A stretch of 64,000 nt of DNA from Paralithodes platypus (lineage: Eukaryota > Arthropoda > Malacostraca > Decapoda > Lithodidae). Made by a program: the position numbers and the translations under genes. Below are positions 44,065-53,968 of this stretch, piece after piece (position 1 is the first letter of the stretch; each line of letters begins with the position of its first letter). Location of the stretch: contig CM064509.1 of NCBI GenBank assembly GCA_032716605.1, positions 41,834,317 through 41,898,316 of the forward strand, given 5' to 3'. The notes beneath the pieces were generated by a model. That model was not told the DNA's origin and did no database searches. It saw only the letters and a program-made list of their open reading frames with translations.

Positions 44065-45905
44065 GTCGAATAGTGTAAGGTGGAGTCATCAGCATATGAA
44101 TGGATAGGACTGGAGGTACAGTTGAGAAGATAATTGACCCCTTCTGTACCGGCGACATCTGTTGTATCTAATTCTAGCTATATTTGGACGATTTGATGTA
44201 GCTTAAGAAGGATCTGTGGTAGTTAAAAGGGTTGATTGAGATAGTTCGAAGCCTTATAATTGCTAGAGATCCTTCTTAAACTGAATAAAATAGATTAGTA
44301 GAAGCCAGAATATAATTAAAAGATGTTGCCGGTACAGAAAGGGATAATGAATATTAGAAAGAGAACTGGAGATAGGACAGAACCCTGAGAAACACCGGAG
44401 TTGATAGGTTGAGGAAGTGAGCAATAGCCATCCACAACCATAGCTATGGAACGGCCAGCAAGGAAATTAGAAATAAAGACACAGGCCACACAGCTGGAAA
44501 GATAGAAACCGAAGGAGGATAGCTTAGAAATTAGAGATTTGTGCCAGATTCCATCATAGGCCTTCGATATGTCTAGCACAATAGAAAAGGTTTCACCAAA
44601 GTTCCGAAAGGAGGACGACCAAGGGTTAGTAAGATATGAAAGCAGATCACCAGTAGAGCTAAGGAAGCCATACTGGCGATCTGAGTGTAGATTATGAGAA
44701 GAGAGATGCTTAAGAAATTTTGAAGTAAGAAAGATAAGAATACTTTGGAGATGCAAGAAATGAGAGCAATTGGACGATAGTTGGAGGGTTGAGAGCAGTC
44801 ATCCTTCTTTGGGACAGGTGGAATGAGAGCAAACTTCAAGCAAGAAGGGAAGGCGTTAGAGGAGAGACAGAGACTGAAAAGTTTGTCTAGGCGTCTAGGC
44901 AGGAAGTCAGCATGGAAGCACAGTTTTAGAGTACAACAGCTGGAACACCACCTGTTATGTACGCCTTCTTAGCATTAAGCCTAGAGAGGGTAGAAAGTAC
45001 ATCTTTAGAAGAGATTAGGGTGTTAGACATAAGTAGGAGAGAGGGGTTGGAGAGGGAGGAATAGCACCGGAATCATCCAAGGTGGAATTTTTAGCAAAAG
45101 TTTGAGCGAAGAGTTCAGCTTTGTCAGAGAAGTGCCGGTAGTGCTGGCAGAGGGGTAAAGGGGAGGGAAAGACAAAGATTATTAATTGTTGGAAAAGTTT
45201 TTGGTATGGGAAGAGATAGAGTTGGATAGTTCAGTGCATTTATTATTGATGAAAGAGTGTTTGGCGAGCCGAAGAACAGATTTGGCTTGATTCCGGGTAG
45301 AAACATCGGAAGAATGAGATTCGTGAGTTTGAAGGCGTCGGTACCATTTGAATGCTTCCTCCTTATTGCGGACAGCAATAGAACAAGCGTGCGTAACCCA
45401 TTTTTGTTTTCGCATTAGTCTAGAGAAAGAAAATGGAATATATGCCTCCATGCCCGAGAGGATTACCTCGGTAATGCGTTCAGCACTCTCCTCGGGTCCT
45501 CGGCCATGGAAGCCAAAATAATTCCATGGAAAATCAAAGAATTACTGCCGAAGAGCCTCACAGTCAGCAGCGCCAAAGTGCTACAAGCGCCACCGGCTGG
45601 GAGGATCGGGTGGCCATATTGGAGAGATAGGACAGGTGACAGAGATAAGTTTATGGTCGGAGGAGCCCAAAGGAGAGAAAAGATCGACGGTATAAAAAGA
45701 AGGGTTAGAAGTTAGAAACAAGTGTAGAATGTTGGGCCGATCTCCAAGGCGATCCGGGTTATGGATGGGTTGCTGAACCAACTGCTCTAGGTCATTTAGG
45801 ATAGAAAGATGCAGGCTTGTTCAGCAGGTTGGTCAGTGGTATGAGAGGAGAGCCATTGGCATAGGTTAATGTTGCATCTCCAAAGATGGGAATTTTTTGA
45901 CTTGT
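44065..45905 (-). pseudogene. Decayed Jockey-type LINE (EN to RT), split by an F2 element
   Basis: Read on the minus strand from 45905: a degraded endonuclease part, then [17 protein letters not shown] and [15 protein letters not shown] (45581-45781, the SDH catalytic segment). The linker follows with RITEVILSGMEAYIPFSFSR and NQAKSVLRLAKHSFIN. The RT entry PVPKKDDCSQPSNYRPIAL is at about 44770-44830. LDISKAYDGIWHKSLISKL and GVSQGSVLSPVLFLIF are at about 44360-44590. After the F2 insertion (44134-44347) the frame resumes as IHSYADDSTLH at about 44070-44105. Several frameshifts and a missing C-terminus make it dead. Confidence 0.82.
44134..44347 (+). mobile_element. F2 TTAA element nested in LINE RT
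   Basis: The left end TTGACCCCTTCTGTACCGGC and the inverted right end TTATCCCTTTCTGTACCGGC match over 20 bp with three or four changes. It sits between RT motif B and the YADD motif of the LINE. TTAA has decayed to TTGA and ATAA. Confidence 0.82.
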
Positions 45906-46530
45906 AATTTTATCTTCTAAATAGCAATTTTCTTTATCTAGGATTGTTGAAGTCGTCCTCCGAAGCAATTGTTTTGGAAATTAAGCAATCAAATGATGAT
46001 CCAAACCTCTTTAATCGGTCATATTGGCCTCTGTCCCTCTTCCATCACAATTAATTGTTTTAAGCTGTTTGTCGATATTTTTATCGCCGAGTCACATTAT
46101 AGACATTGCCTATAGTTACAGTTTAATGTTTGAAGTCACTCATATTAGGGAAAAATGCATATTTATAGTGAAACGGAGAAAGAGACTTTTGTAATTTTTA
46201 GAGAAATAATTAGTTTAGGCTTCTAAAACATACAATAATCTATGTAGTTATTATAATATTAGCTGCATATGGAATTTCCTATGGGTACCACTGTATAGGC
46301 ATAGAGGGTGGTCACATACTATATAATATAGCCATGTATTATAACAGAAAACTGATGCATCATAAGAATGTTCTAGATATAGAAGTTGATACCTTCATTC
46401 CAAATCAAAGGCAGGCCATGTATACAACCCGATTCCACTGATCTGCATATGCATGACGACTTTGATTTTGTATTCTATGGTTGTATTATATTTTTATTAG
46501 ACATCCTGACAACCTAAATAACGTAACCTA
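45906..46530. other. Unclassified AT-rich spacer
   Basis: No open frame, RNA or repeat that I can support. A short CCTAACCTAACCTAA stretch (46532-46546) at its right edge equals three arthropod telomere-type units. Confidence 0.45.
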
Positions 46531-46591
46531 GCCTAACCTAACCTAACTTAATTTGTATATAAGACAAATAAATAAAAAAATAAATATCTAC

Positions 46592-46656
46592 AGGTGGGAT
46601 CGAATGCTAGACCCTTTGGCTAGACCTACTGGTCTAGCCTCTGATCTACGAGGCGA
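46592..46656 (-). other. tRNA-like SINE head, degraded
   Basis: On the minus strand a GCCTCGTAGATCAGAGGCTA A-box region is followed by a B-box-like ATTCGATCCC. A (TTTA)n-rich tail follows toward 46560. The B-box is not perfect, so this is tentative. Confidence 0.4.
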
Positions 46657-46741
46657 CATACTGATGGCGGTTTGATTGATATATTTAAACTCAGTCAGGA
46701 CTGCAGGGACTGCGGAGGGACTATTGTTTTGACGGTTCCAT

Positions 46742-47103
46742 CACAAAGGAGTACAAAGGAAATCAAGCAACAACAGATCTAGTGACCCTTCTAGGTTGCT
46801 TGTCCTCCAAAACACTGAGGATCAAGTGTCCAAACAGTGGTTTAGAGTGGGTAAGGGAACATTGGAAAGGGAATTACTGCCCTGGAACTAATGTCCATGG
46901 CAGGATTAGGAAGTTAGTAGGGGACAGATGGGTTAGTAACTGAGGGGGGGATAAAATAAAGTTATTCATTTACAAACGCAGTCAGTCGCGGGTTTGATGC
47001 GAGATATTTGTCTAGGCGGAGTTTAAATGAATCAACGGTGATGCAGTCTATAACGTTTCGGGGAAGCCCATTCCACAAGTTGACAACTCGATTGAAGAAA
47101 TTA
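46742..47103 (-). pseudogene. CR1-type LINE 3' fragment
   Basis: The minus strand encodes the last 45 or so residues of the 49106-51631 family (NRVVNLWNGLPRNVIDC to LTAFVNE, stop at 46962), then its 3' untranslated region. The 3' end ACAAAGGAGT is a short repeat also seen at 48885-48905. The 5' break falls in an ATTATTATT stretch at about 47100. Confidence 0.85.
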
Positions 47104-47962
47104 TTATTAATAATAATCACGGCGGGGAGGCAGGCAACAAAATATTCATGGCATCGCGCTGTGGGCATGGCCTTCCTAAATCAACACTCAGAGCCTCAGC
47201 AATAGTAAGAGAAAGATCACATGTTTTCGTGGTAGTGAGAAATAAAATATAATTTACTTTTGCTTGTTCTCTGTTCCAAGAGGCGTTCTTCTTATTTCTC
47301 ATAGTTATGTTTAATTTATAGTGTCCACTTTATTTCAGCAACCCTAATATTATTTACTAGAGTCGTGTATGCTCCGGGATTCTGATCCTAAATTAATACT
47401 GGGAGGACACAAAATTTCTCTTTAAGGAAGATGTGATGTGCTTTTCATAATGGAGTTCTGTTTACCAAAGGCAGCCCATGTCTAATCTTCGTTAATTTCT
47501 CTATCGTGATCGGGGTTTACATACACAACTTACTTCGTCATGGCTATATAGTGCCATTGAACAATATAAACATTCTCCATTATGGGCATAATTCAGTGAT
47601 GCCTTTAATCTTTTAACCCAAGAAGCCCGAAAGTATGGTACCATCTACAATTGCCCCAGGCGAAGATATGGCCATATGGGCGACTATTCCAAATCGCAAC
47701 GAAAACTACATCAGCGTTTAGGAAATCGTGCGCGCATCCAACCATTTATATATAGATACCAAAAAAAAATGTGTGGGGGTGGGTGAGTGGGGGGGAGAGG
47801 GGTCCATAGTTGAAAAATGTGCGCGAATGGCATCGTGCGGCGATCTTGCCACCGCCTTAGTCGTGCTTATATCGGGTGGTAGCAAGGTGAGGGAAGGGAG
47901 GGTTGGTAATGAATATTGCGTGTACATCGCTTTTCAAACACTTTCCTGCTTTGTAATGTGCA
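47104..47962. other. Unclassified spacer
   Basis: No gene is recognised. A segment at about 47890-47965 recurs in diverged form at about 48668-48750, so part of this stretch belongs to a local duplication. Confidence 0.4.
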
Positions 47963-48132
47963 TGTACACTCGACCAAAAAACAATCTTTACTCTGGTGAG
48001 CTGTAAATAATATAGTGTGAACGGAATGAATCGGGTGAAACATACGTCTGTGAGGTATTATCATAAGATTTCGACCAACTTCCAGAATGTTTAGAGCGTT
48101 AGTGTAAAGATTGTTTTTTGGTTGAGTGTACA
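47963..48132. mobile_element. Foldback element with 29-bp arms
   Basis: TGTACACTCGACCAAAAAAC at 47963 and the complementary arm at 48104-48132 match over 29 bp with one mismatch. The 112-bp loop has no coding capacity. No clear target duplication is seen. Confidence 0.6.
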
Positions 48133-48149
48133 TATGTAGGCGACCCATC

Positions 48150-48493
48150 TATCTATCTATCTATTGCCTGACGCCGTGATCCCCGAAGGGGTGGCCACGA
48201 ACGAACCGCCCCCATGCACCTCTGTCCCCAGTCAGTCGACGCCCCTCCCCCCAACCAGCACCGCCTTCGTTCATGTAGTTCCTCACTCCATCCTTCCACC
48301 TCATATTCGGTCTACCTCTCCCCCTCTGTCCCTCCACCTCGCTCTCGTACACCCTCTTAGTCATTCTCTCGCTTTCCATACGTTCCATATGGCCGAACCA
48401 TCTCAAGTTGTTCCTTTTCACACTTTCCAGCACATCTACCTCCACACCACACCTCCTTCTTACTTCCTCATTAGTCTGTCTATGACTAACCCA
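48150..48493 (-). pseudogene. RTE-type LINE 3' fragment
   Basis: The minus-strand frame contains NEEVRRRCGVEVDVLESVKR, NLRWFGHMERMESERMTKRV and GRGRPNMRWKDGV. This is the well-known C-terminal tail following the RT of RTE-like LINEs. It ends at a stop (48161) beside an (ATAG)n tail, also typical of RTE. The RT itself is absent and the 5' break is at about 48493. Confidence 0.82.
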
Positions 48494-48884
48494 TCTGAAT
48501 ATTATATAGCAATAAATAAGCCGCACATTGATAATACATGCGATAAATAGAAAAAAATTATGGGGACAAAGACTGGTGGCCGGATTAGTCACATGGACAG
48601 GGGAAGGAAAGGAGGGGTGATAAAGGAATAATGAGTATATCGATAGTGCCTAGGGAGTGGTACCAATGGGAGGGAAGGGAGTGTTGATAATGAATATTGG
48701 GTATATATCACTTTTTGAGCACTTTCATGCTTTCTAATGTACATGTACCAATATAGGCGTCATTTGAATATTACACAGCAATAAATAAGCCGCACATAGA
48801 CAATAAACACGATAAATATGCACAAATTATGACGAGAATGAGGGAGAGGAAGTGACCATGTGATTGCACCCAAGGGGTACAAAG
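48494..48884. repeat. Direct duplication of about 265 bp, diverged
   Basis: AATATTATATAGCAATAAAT (from about 48499) recurs as AATATTACACAGCAATAAAT at about 48767, each followed by AAGCCGCACAT. Similarity continues for about 100 bp in each copy. Confidence 0.6.
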
Positions 48885-51650
48885 TACAAAGGAGTACAAA
48901 GGAGTACAAAGGAAATCAAGCAACAACAGATCTAGTGACCCTTCTAGGTTGCTTGTCCTCCAAAACACTGAGGATCAAGTGTCCAAACAGTGGTTTAGAG
49001 TGGGTAAGGGAACATTGGAAAGGGAACTACTGCCCTGCCACTAACGTGGCAGGACTAGGAAGTTAGTAGGGGACATATGGGTTAGTAACTGAGGGGAGGA
49101 TAAAGTTATTCATTTACAAACGCAGTCAGTCGCGGGTTTGATGCGAGATATTTGTCTAGGCAGAATTTAAATGAATCAACGGTGCTGCAGTCTATAACGT
49201 CTCGGGGAAGCCCATTCCACAAGTTGACAACTCGATTGAAGAAGAAATTCTTAGATTCGTGCGAGTTAAAAGATTTACCAATAATTTTGCAACCGTTTCC
49301 CCGCGTGTAATTAGATTGGTCGATAGTGAAGTACTTACTACAGTTCATATTGTCGATGCCTTTGATGATTTTGAACACTTGAATTAAGTCGCCTCTTAAT
49401 CTGCGCTGGGTTAAAGGAAATAGATTTAATTCTCTAAGACACTCTTCGTATGGTTTGTTCTTTAGGCTAGGTATCATTTTGGTAACTCTACGTTGAACTC
49501 GTTCTAGCTTGTTTATATCTTTTTGGTAATAAGGGCACCAGGATTGAACGCAGTATTCCAGAAGAGGGCGGACTAAGGAATTGTAAAGGGTTAGGATAAC
49601 TTCTTTGGATTTATGCTCAAATGACCTGCCTATAAAGCCAATTATTTTGTTTGCCTTCTTAACAACTTCTGAACATTGTTGACTCGGTTTTAGGTTACTC
49701 GATATTGTTACTCCCAGATCAGTTTCTCTGTTTACATTCTTAAGCTGAGTGCCATTCATCGAATAGTTTGCTTTCTCATTTAGGTATCCGACATGTAGTA
49801 CTTTACATTTATCCGCATTGAAACTCATTTGCCAAATTTGGGCCCAACATGACAATTTATCTAGATTGTGTTGCATATCGTCAACTTGTTCTTTTGAGAG
49901 TACGCTATTTGCAATTTTTGTATCGTCAGCAAATTTTGAGATTGTGCAGGTGAGACCCTCATCTATGTCGTTGATGTAAATTAGAAAGAGAATTGGTCCT
50001 AGTACCGATCCCTGGGGTACCCCGCTACTTACATTGGTCCATTTAGATGCCTTACCGTTTATGACTACCCTTTGCTTTCTGTTGCTGAGCCAATTTTCTA
50101 TCCATTTCAACACACCGTCTTGTATTCCATGCGCTTTTAGTTTTAGCAGTAAACGTTTGTGGGGAACTTTGTCAAAGGCCTTTTGAAAATCAAGGTATAT
50201 AATATCTACAGCTTTACTCTCATCGTAGAGGTTGAGGATATCGTGGAAGAAGTCTAAGAGGTTTGTTAAACAGGAACGTTTTTTACGAAAGCCGTGTTGA
50301 GTATCTTTAAGTATGTTATTTTCCTCCAAGTGATTTACGAGTCTGTCTCGTATGACCGTTTCTAGCATTTTACATACAACTGAGGTTAAGCTAATTGGAC
50401 GATAGTTACTGGGTAGGGATTTGCTGCCTTTTTTGAATATCGGTGTTACGTTGGCTAGCTTCCACTGATCAGGCATAGTTCCAGACTGCAAGGATTTATT
50501 GAATAGTAATGTCAGTGGTTTGGAGAGCTCATTCTTAGCTTCCTTTAGAACTCTAGGCGAGATTGTATCAGGTCCTGGCGTTTTATTTACCTTGAGTTTA
50601 TCTAAACAATTCAATACTTCTCTCTCTGTAACGGTGATATTGCTTAGAACATCTGAATTATCAATCTGAATCGGCGATGGTGTAGGGATATCACTGAGGT
50701 CTTCTGTTGTAAAAACTGATGCAAAGAAGGTATTGAGGGCATTACTCATTTGTACTTCGTCTTTGGTGTATTCTCCTTTTTCATCGACTAACGGTCCAAC
50801 AGTTGAAGTAACTACTTTTTTCTTTCTGATATAACTATAGAATTCTTTCGGGTTTGTTTTACTTTGATTCGCAATATGTAACTCTAAGGTCTTTTTACTT
50901 TGCTTAATTAACTTTTTGGCTTTGCGTCGTAGCTCTACAAATTTCACCCGTTCTTCGTCATTTTGTGAGGATTTTAATCTATCATTAGCACATTTTTTAG
51001 CAAGCAGGCAGTTTGAAATATCTTTATTCCACCATTTGGGCTTATTATTATGGCCTGGACGCCGTATTTTCGATGGTATGCAGTCTTGCACTGCTTTTAG
51101 GTAAGTGGTTTCGAATAACTTCCAAGATGTATTTATGTCGTTATTGTTAATTAAAAAGCTCCAGTCAGTTTCTTTAAACATAGCTCTAAGTTTATGGAAG
51201 TTTGCTTTCTTGAAATTAGGGACTTTTTCGATGCTACTATTTGGTTCGTTACTAGTAAACTTTAAAGTGAAAGTTATCGTACGATGGTCGCTGTTACTGA
51301 ATTCATCACCAACATTCAAATTCTCTATCAATTCTTCTTTTGTTGCAAGTACAATGTCAAGAACGTTATTACCACGGGTCGGCCTTCGAACAAATTGATA
51401 AAGCGAACTCTCTTGCAAGTTCGTATACAAGTCATGTCCGGAGTGTGAAGTAAGAGTATCGCCCCACTTGGTCACAGGTAAATTAAAGTCGCCAAAAATT
51501 ACGGTATCTTGTGAGTTACTTACATCTGCAATTTGTTCGTAAATTTCTCGGTCAGTTTGCACTGATTGAGCTGGAGGTCTGTATATTAACGCAAGTATTA
51601 TTTTTGTACCTTTATTATTCTTTATTAGCACAAAATAAAGGAGGAGGGAG
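48885..51650 (-). mobile_element. CR1-type LINE, 5'-truncated, with intact reading frame
   Basis: The 3' end is marked by ACAAAGGAGT repeats (48885-48905), followed on the minus strand's upstream side by a roughly 200-bp 3' untranslated region. The single long frame is at 49106-51631. The 5' side stops at about 51650, inside the endonuclease domain, so the promoter and N-terminal part are missing. Confidence 0.9.
49106..51631 (-). CDS. LINE endonuclease/reverse transcriptase, 841 residues
   Basis: This open frame would encode the enzyme that nicks target DNA and copies the LINE RNA into it. The C-terminal half of an APE-type endonuclease comes first (GDFN at 47-50, SDH at 114-116). It is followed by a basic linker and RT entry (TPGPD at 351-355, NYRPISLTS at 409-417). 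The palm has DFQKAFDKV (481-489), GVPQGSVLGP (537-546) and FADD (567-570), which holds the two catalytic aspartates. TDLGV (637-641) and SLVRPLLEYC (685-694) mark the thumb. The true start lies upstream of a truncation: residues 1-46 begin inside the endonuclease, and full-length CR1 proteins also have the N-terminal catalytic half. RT residues look intact, but the nuclease is incomplete. Family by resemblance: CR1/L2 group. The intact frame and close similarity to the 41737 fragment suggest recent activity. Confidence 0.9.
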   Translation of the reverse strand: MLIKNNKGTKIILALIYRPPAQSVQTDREIYEQIADVSNSQDTVIFGDFNLPVTKWGDTLTSHSGHDLYTNLQESSLYQFVRRPTRGNNVLDIVLATKEELIENLNVGDEFSNSDHRTITFTLKFTSNEPNSSIEKVPNFKKANFHKLRAMFKETDWSFLINNNDINTSWKLFETTYLKAVQDCIPSKIRRPGHNNKPKWWNKDISNCLLAKKCANDRLKSSQNDEERVKFVELRRKAKKLIKQSKKTLELHIANQSKTNPKEFYSYIRKKKVVTSTVGPLVDEKGEYTKDEVQMSNALNTFFASVFTTEDLSDIPTPSPIQIDNSDVLSNITVTEREVLNCLDKLKVNKTPGPDTISPRVLKEAKNELSKPLTLLFNKSLQSGTMPDQWKLANVTPIFKKGSKSLPSNYRPISLTSVVCKMLETVIRDRLVNHLEENNILKDTQHGFRKKRSCLTNLLDFFHDILNLYDESKAVDIIYLDFQKAFDKVPHKRLLLKLKAHGIQDGVLKWIENWLSNRKQRVVINGKASKWTNVSSGVPQGSVLGPILFLIYINDIDEGLTCTISKFADDTKIANSVLSKEQVDDMQHNLDKLSCWAQIWQMSFNADKCKVLHVGYLNEKANYSMNGTQLKNVNRETDLGVTISSNLKPSQQCSEVVKKANKIIGFIGRSFEHKSKEVILTLYNSLVRPLLEYCVQSWCPYYQKDINKLERVQRRVTKMIPSLKNKPYEECLRELNLFPLTQRRLRGDLIQVFKIIKGIDNMNCSKYFTIDQSNYTRGNGCKIIGKSFNSHESKNFFFNRVVNLWNGLPRDVIDCSTVDSFKFCLDKYLASNPRLTAFVNE

Positions 51651-51688
51651 GGAGGTATAGAAGGGACCCCGATGTATGAGAGACAGCT

Positions 51689-51841
51689 TTATCCCCTTCT
51701 GTACCGGTACCAGCGACGTACAATGGCCGACAGTAAGAAAGTAACTCTCTAGTACCAGCACCGTACAAAGTCCGTCAGTATTATGCGGTCCTTGTACCGA
51801 GCGGTACCAGGCACCATGACATTGCGTATTCCTCGGGTTAA
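51689..51841 (+). mobile_element. F2-like element, short and diverged
   Basis: TTATCCCCTTCTGTACCGGT, then ACCAGCGACGTAC, equals the F2 left end. The right end ATTCCTCGGGTTAA matches only loosely. Repeated GTACCAGC and GTACCG motifs fill the interior. Confidence 0.5.
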
Positions 51842-52226
51842 TGATTCAAATTAGTTTAAAAGACCAATGATTATGTTTAAAATATAGAGTATATAAGTAG
51901 TATCATGAATTACAGAAATAATTAATATTACATGTAACTGACTGCATTTTATAATATGTATGGAAACGTACTATATGAATAGCCGATGTATTATGGTAAT
52001 ACAATAATTCAATTTGTACTCTCTCTCCTACCTACTTCTTTTTTTAGCTCCCTTATCACCTGTCTTTCATCTTCTCTCTTCTCCCTTTCATGTCTCCCTA
52101 CTCCCTCTCTGCTCCCTCCTCTCCCTCCACTAATTGGGTTTCTCAGAACATCTGGTAATTGCTTGACACCCTCACCTGACCTTTGTTACCCTACTTCACT
52201 CTGATATTGATCTACCTTTTACAATC
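51842..52226. other. Unclassified spacer
   Basis: AT-rich on the left and CT-rich from 52018 to 52130. No gene or element is recognised. Confidence 0.45.
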
Positions 52227-52230
52227 ATAT

Positions 52231-52231
52231 A

Positions 52232-52276
<45 letters not shown>
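52231..52276. repeat. (AT)n microsatellite
   Basis: A pure TA tract. It could be the tail of the tRNA-like sequence at 52325-52395 on the minus strand. Confidence 0.9.
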
Positions 52277-52279
<3 letters not shown>

Positions 52280-52324
52280 ATCAAGTATACCTCACAAATA
52301 CGCGTGAGCTACTAAATATTTTAT

Positions 52325-52395
52325 ACTCCCAGCCGGGCTCGAACCACCGACAGTCAGGGATTTCCCTTCTTAACCCGTGGAGCCCCGGCTAGTTT
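52325..52395 (-). other. tRNA-like sequence, possible SINE head
   Basis: On the minus strand the B-box GGTTCGAGCCC (plus-strand 52335-52345) follows an A-box-like GGCTCCACGGGTTAAG. It partly overlaps the left end of the F4 element, so one of the two readings may be coincidental. Confidence 0.35.
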
Positions 52396-52816
52396 TGTAA
52401 TGTTTGCGCACCAGAACCCGGCCGGTTTTCAAAAAATGGTTTTATTCCAGAAACAATAGCGAATGGGTTAGGAATGAAGGAAAAACCACGAAAAACCGCT
52501 CAAAAAGCTTAAAAAATGGTCCTACAGAGCCCCCGAAAATGGATTTTACAAGAGTAAAAAATTGAAGGCAATTATCCCAAAAAAAACAGGTTATTGCGCG
52601 CTCGCGCGCACGCACGTGGACTTTGAGAGTTTTCAACCATTGGCACGGTTGCGTGGGATACGTACACAGTTCCCATACAAATCTGAGCCCTCTTGAGTGG
52701 CTACACCTGAGGTTACGGTCGGCGCAATTAGGGTGACGCGCCAGGCGCGTCTCTGGGGCTGTGCGTTACATACATCGCCGACGCGTCAGGCGCGTCGCTG
52801 GGGCTATACGGGTTAA
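52370..52816. mobile_element. F4 TTAA element
   Basis: The left end TTAACCCGTGGAGCCCCGGC and the inverted right end TTAACCCGTATAGCCCCAGC match at 17 of 20 positions. Near the right end a segment with ACGCG, CAGGCGCGT and CTGGGGCT occurs twice (about 52736-52758 and 52779-52805). A CG-rich CGCGCTCGCGCGCACGCACG lies at about 52597. No coding capacity. Confidence 0.55.
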
Positions 52817-52849
52817 TATAAATAGGAAAGTGTTAAGTAACCTTTATAA

Positions 52850-53118
52850 CGCCGTGGTGTAGTGGGCTAAAGCATGTGTGTTATTGCATACCAAGCTAAA
52901 TCAACAAATTACGAAAACAAATTTTAGTAAATATGACTACTATTAAAAAAAAAAAAAAAAAAAACGAAAACAATTAGTAAATATGACTACTATTAAAAAA
53001 AAAAAAAAAAAAAAAACGAAAACAATTAGTAAATATGACTACTATTAAAAAAAAAAAAAAAAAAAAAAACGAAAACAATTAGTAAATATGACTACTATTA
53101 AAAAAAAAAAAAAAAAAA
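52850..53118 (+). mobile_element. SINE-like unit with four tandem A-tailed repeats
   Basis: A-box-like GCCGTGGTGTAGTGGGCTAA (from 52851) begins a tRNA-like head without a clear B-box. Then about four copies of a 50-60 bp unit follow, each ACGAAAACAATTAGTAAATA plus TGACTACTATT plus a run of 18-23 A. The A runs differ in length. Confidence 0.6.
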
Positions 53119-53162
53119 TGTACTGTATAATTGGTGTTCTCCAAACTTTTGTATTCAACCCA

Positions 53163-53375
53163 TTAACCCCTTCACCACCAACATGCCTTTTTACCTTTGA
53201 TTCTGGCTAACATTTGATGATTGTATGCAGTTTAAGAAGGACCTATGTTACTGAGAGGGTTTATTGAGATCGTATTTACCCATTTGAGTCGTAGAGGTAG
53301 ATTATAAACTAAAGAAAATCGTCTAATGGCAACCAGAATATGATGAAGATTACGTCATGGTGGTGAAGGGGTTAA
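53163..53375. mobile_element. F2-like TTAA element
   Basis: The left end TTAACCCCTTCACCACCAAC and the inverted right end TTAACCCCTTCACCACCATG match perfectly over 18 bp. The interior has CAGTTTAAGAAGGACCTATG, like F2. The right TTAA is the left TTAA of the next F1 element. Confidence 0.82.
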
Positions 53376-53690
53376 GGGGAGATTTCCACTTGAGGGATTG
53401 TTTTCTGGATCCCGTTCTCCCTCATGTTGAGCCCCATTGCTTTTGAGATTTTAAGACTTTCGCCCCATTATTTTGGCGATCTTAAGAACTTTCGCCCCAT
53501 TTCTGTCAATTTTAAGATCTTTCGTGCCAATTAGGTGTCGATTTTTCCCTGGCAAGCGATAGCGAGCCTGTAATTTAAGAGGATCCGGCCTTTGGCCGGG
53601 AAATGTTTCTACCGAAAAATGTACAAATTTATCTTGAAAGGGGGTAAGCTTGATGGAAATATAAGGAACACAGTAAAAACCTCCCCTTAA
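53372..53690 (+). mobile_element. F1 TTAA element
   Basis: The ends are TTAAGGGGAGATTTCC and ACCTCCCCTTAA. The GGTCTAGGGGG segment after the last hairpin has a short deletion. The core repeat reads GCAAGCGATAGCGAGC. Confidence 0.87.
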
Positions 53691-53749
53691 GTTAAATATG
53701 TCCCTAACAGAAAATATAACCCAGAAAAATACAAATAATCATCACTCAC

Positions 53750-53968
53750 CTAAACCCGGTATCACACGAGAGCTTTTATAGTCAACATTCAATGAGCAAC
53801 ATTTTTCTGGCAACATTTCTGGAATATTTTGCCCTGGTATCGGAAACTAGACTGATGATAGATGAATTTAGGTGACCAAAATATTCTAAATGTTGACCTC
53901 ATAAGCTGCCAGACCAGTGTTGAAGATACATGTTGAGGGAAATAGCGCTCGTGTGATACCGGCTTTAA
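53750..53968 (-). mobile_element. F3 TTAA element
   Basis: The left end CTAAACCCGGTATCACACGA and inverted right end TTAAAGCCGGTATCACACGA match at 18 of 20. It is inverted relative to 37587-37804, with the same CTGGCAACATTTCTGGAATA interior. The right TTAA begins the next F1 element. Confidence 0.82.

Noticed and set aside
46532..46546. Telomere or chromosome end
   Set aside because: Only three CCTAA units in the middle of unique sequence; the same short motif recurs at about 32097.
52325..52395. Confident SINE call
   Set aside because: The tRNA-like segment overlaps the F4 left end; I kept it only as a low-confidence entry.
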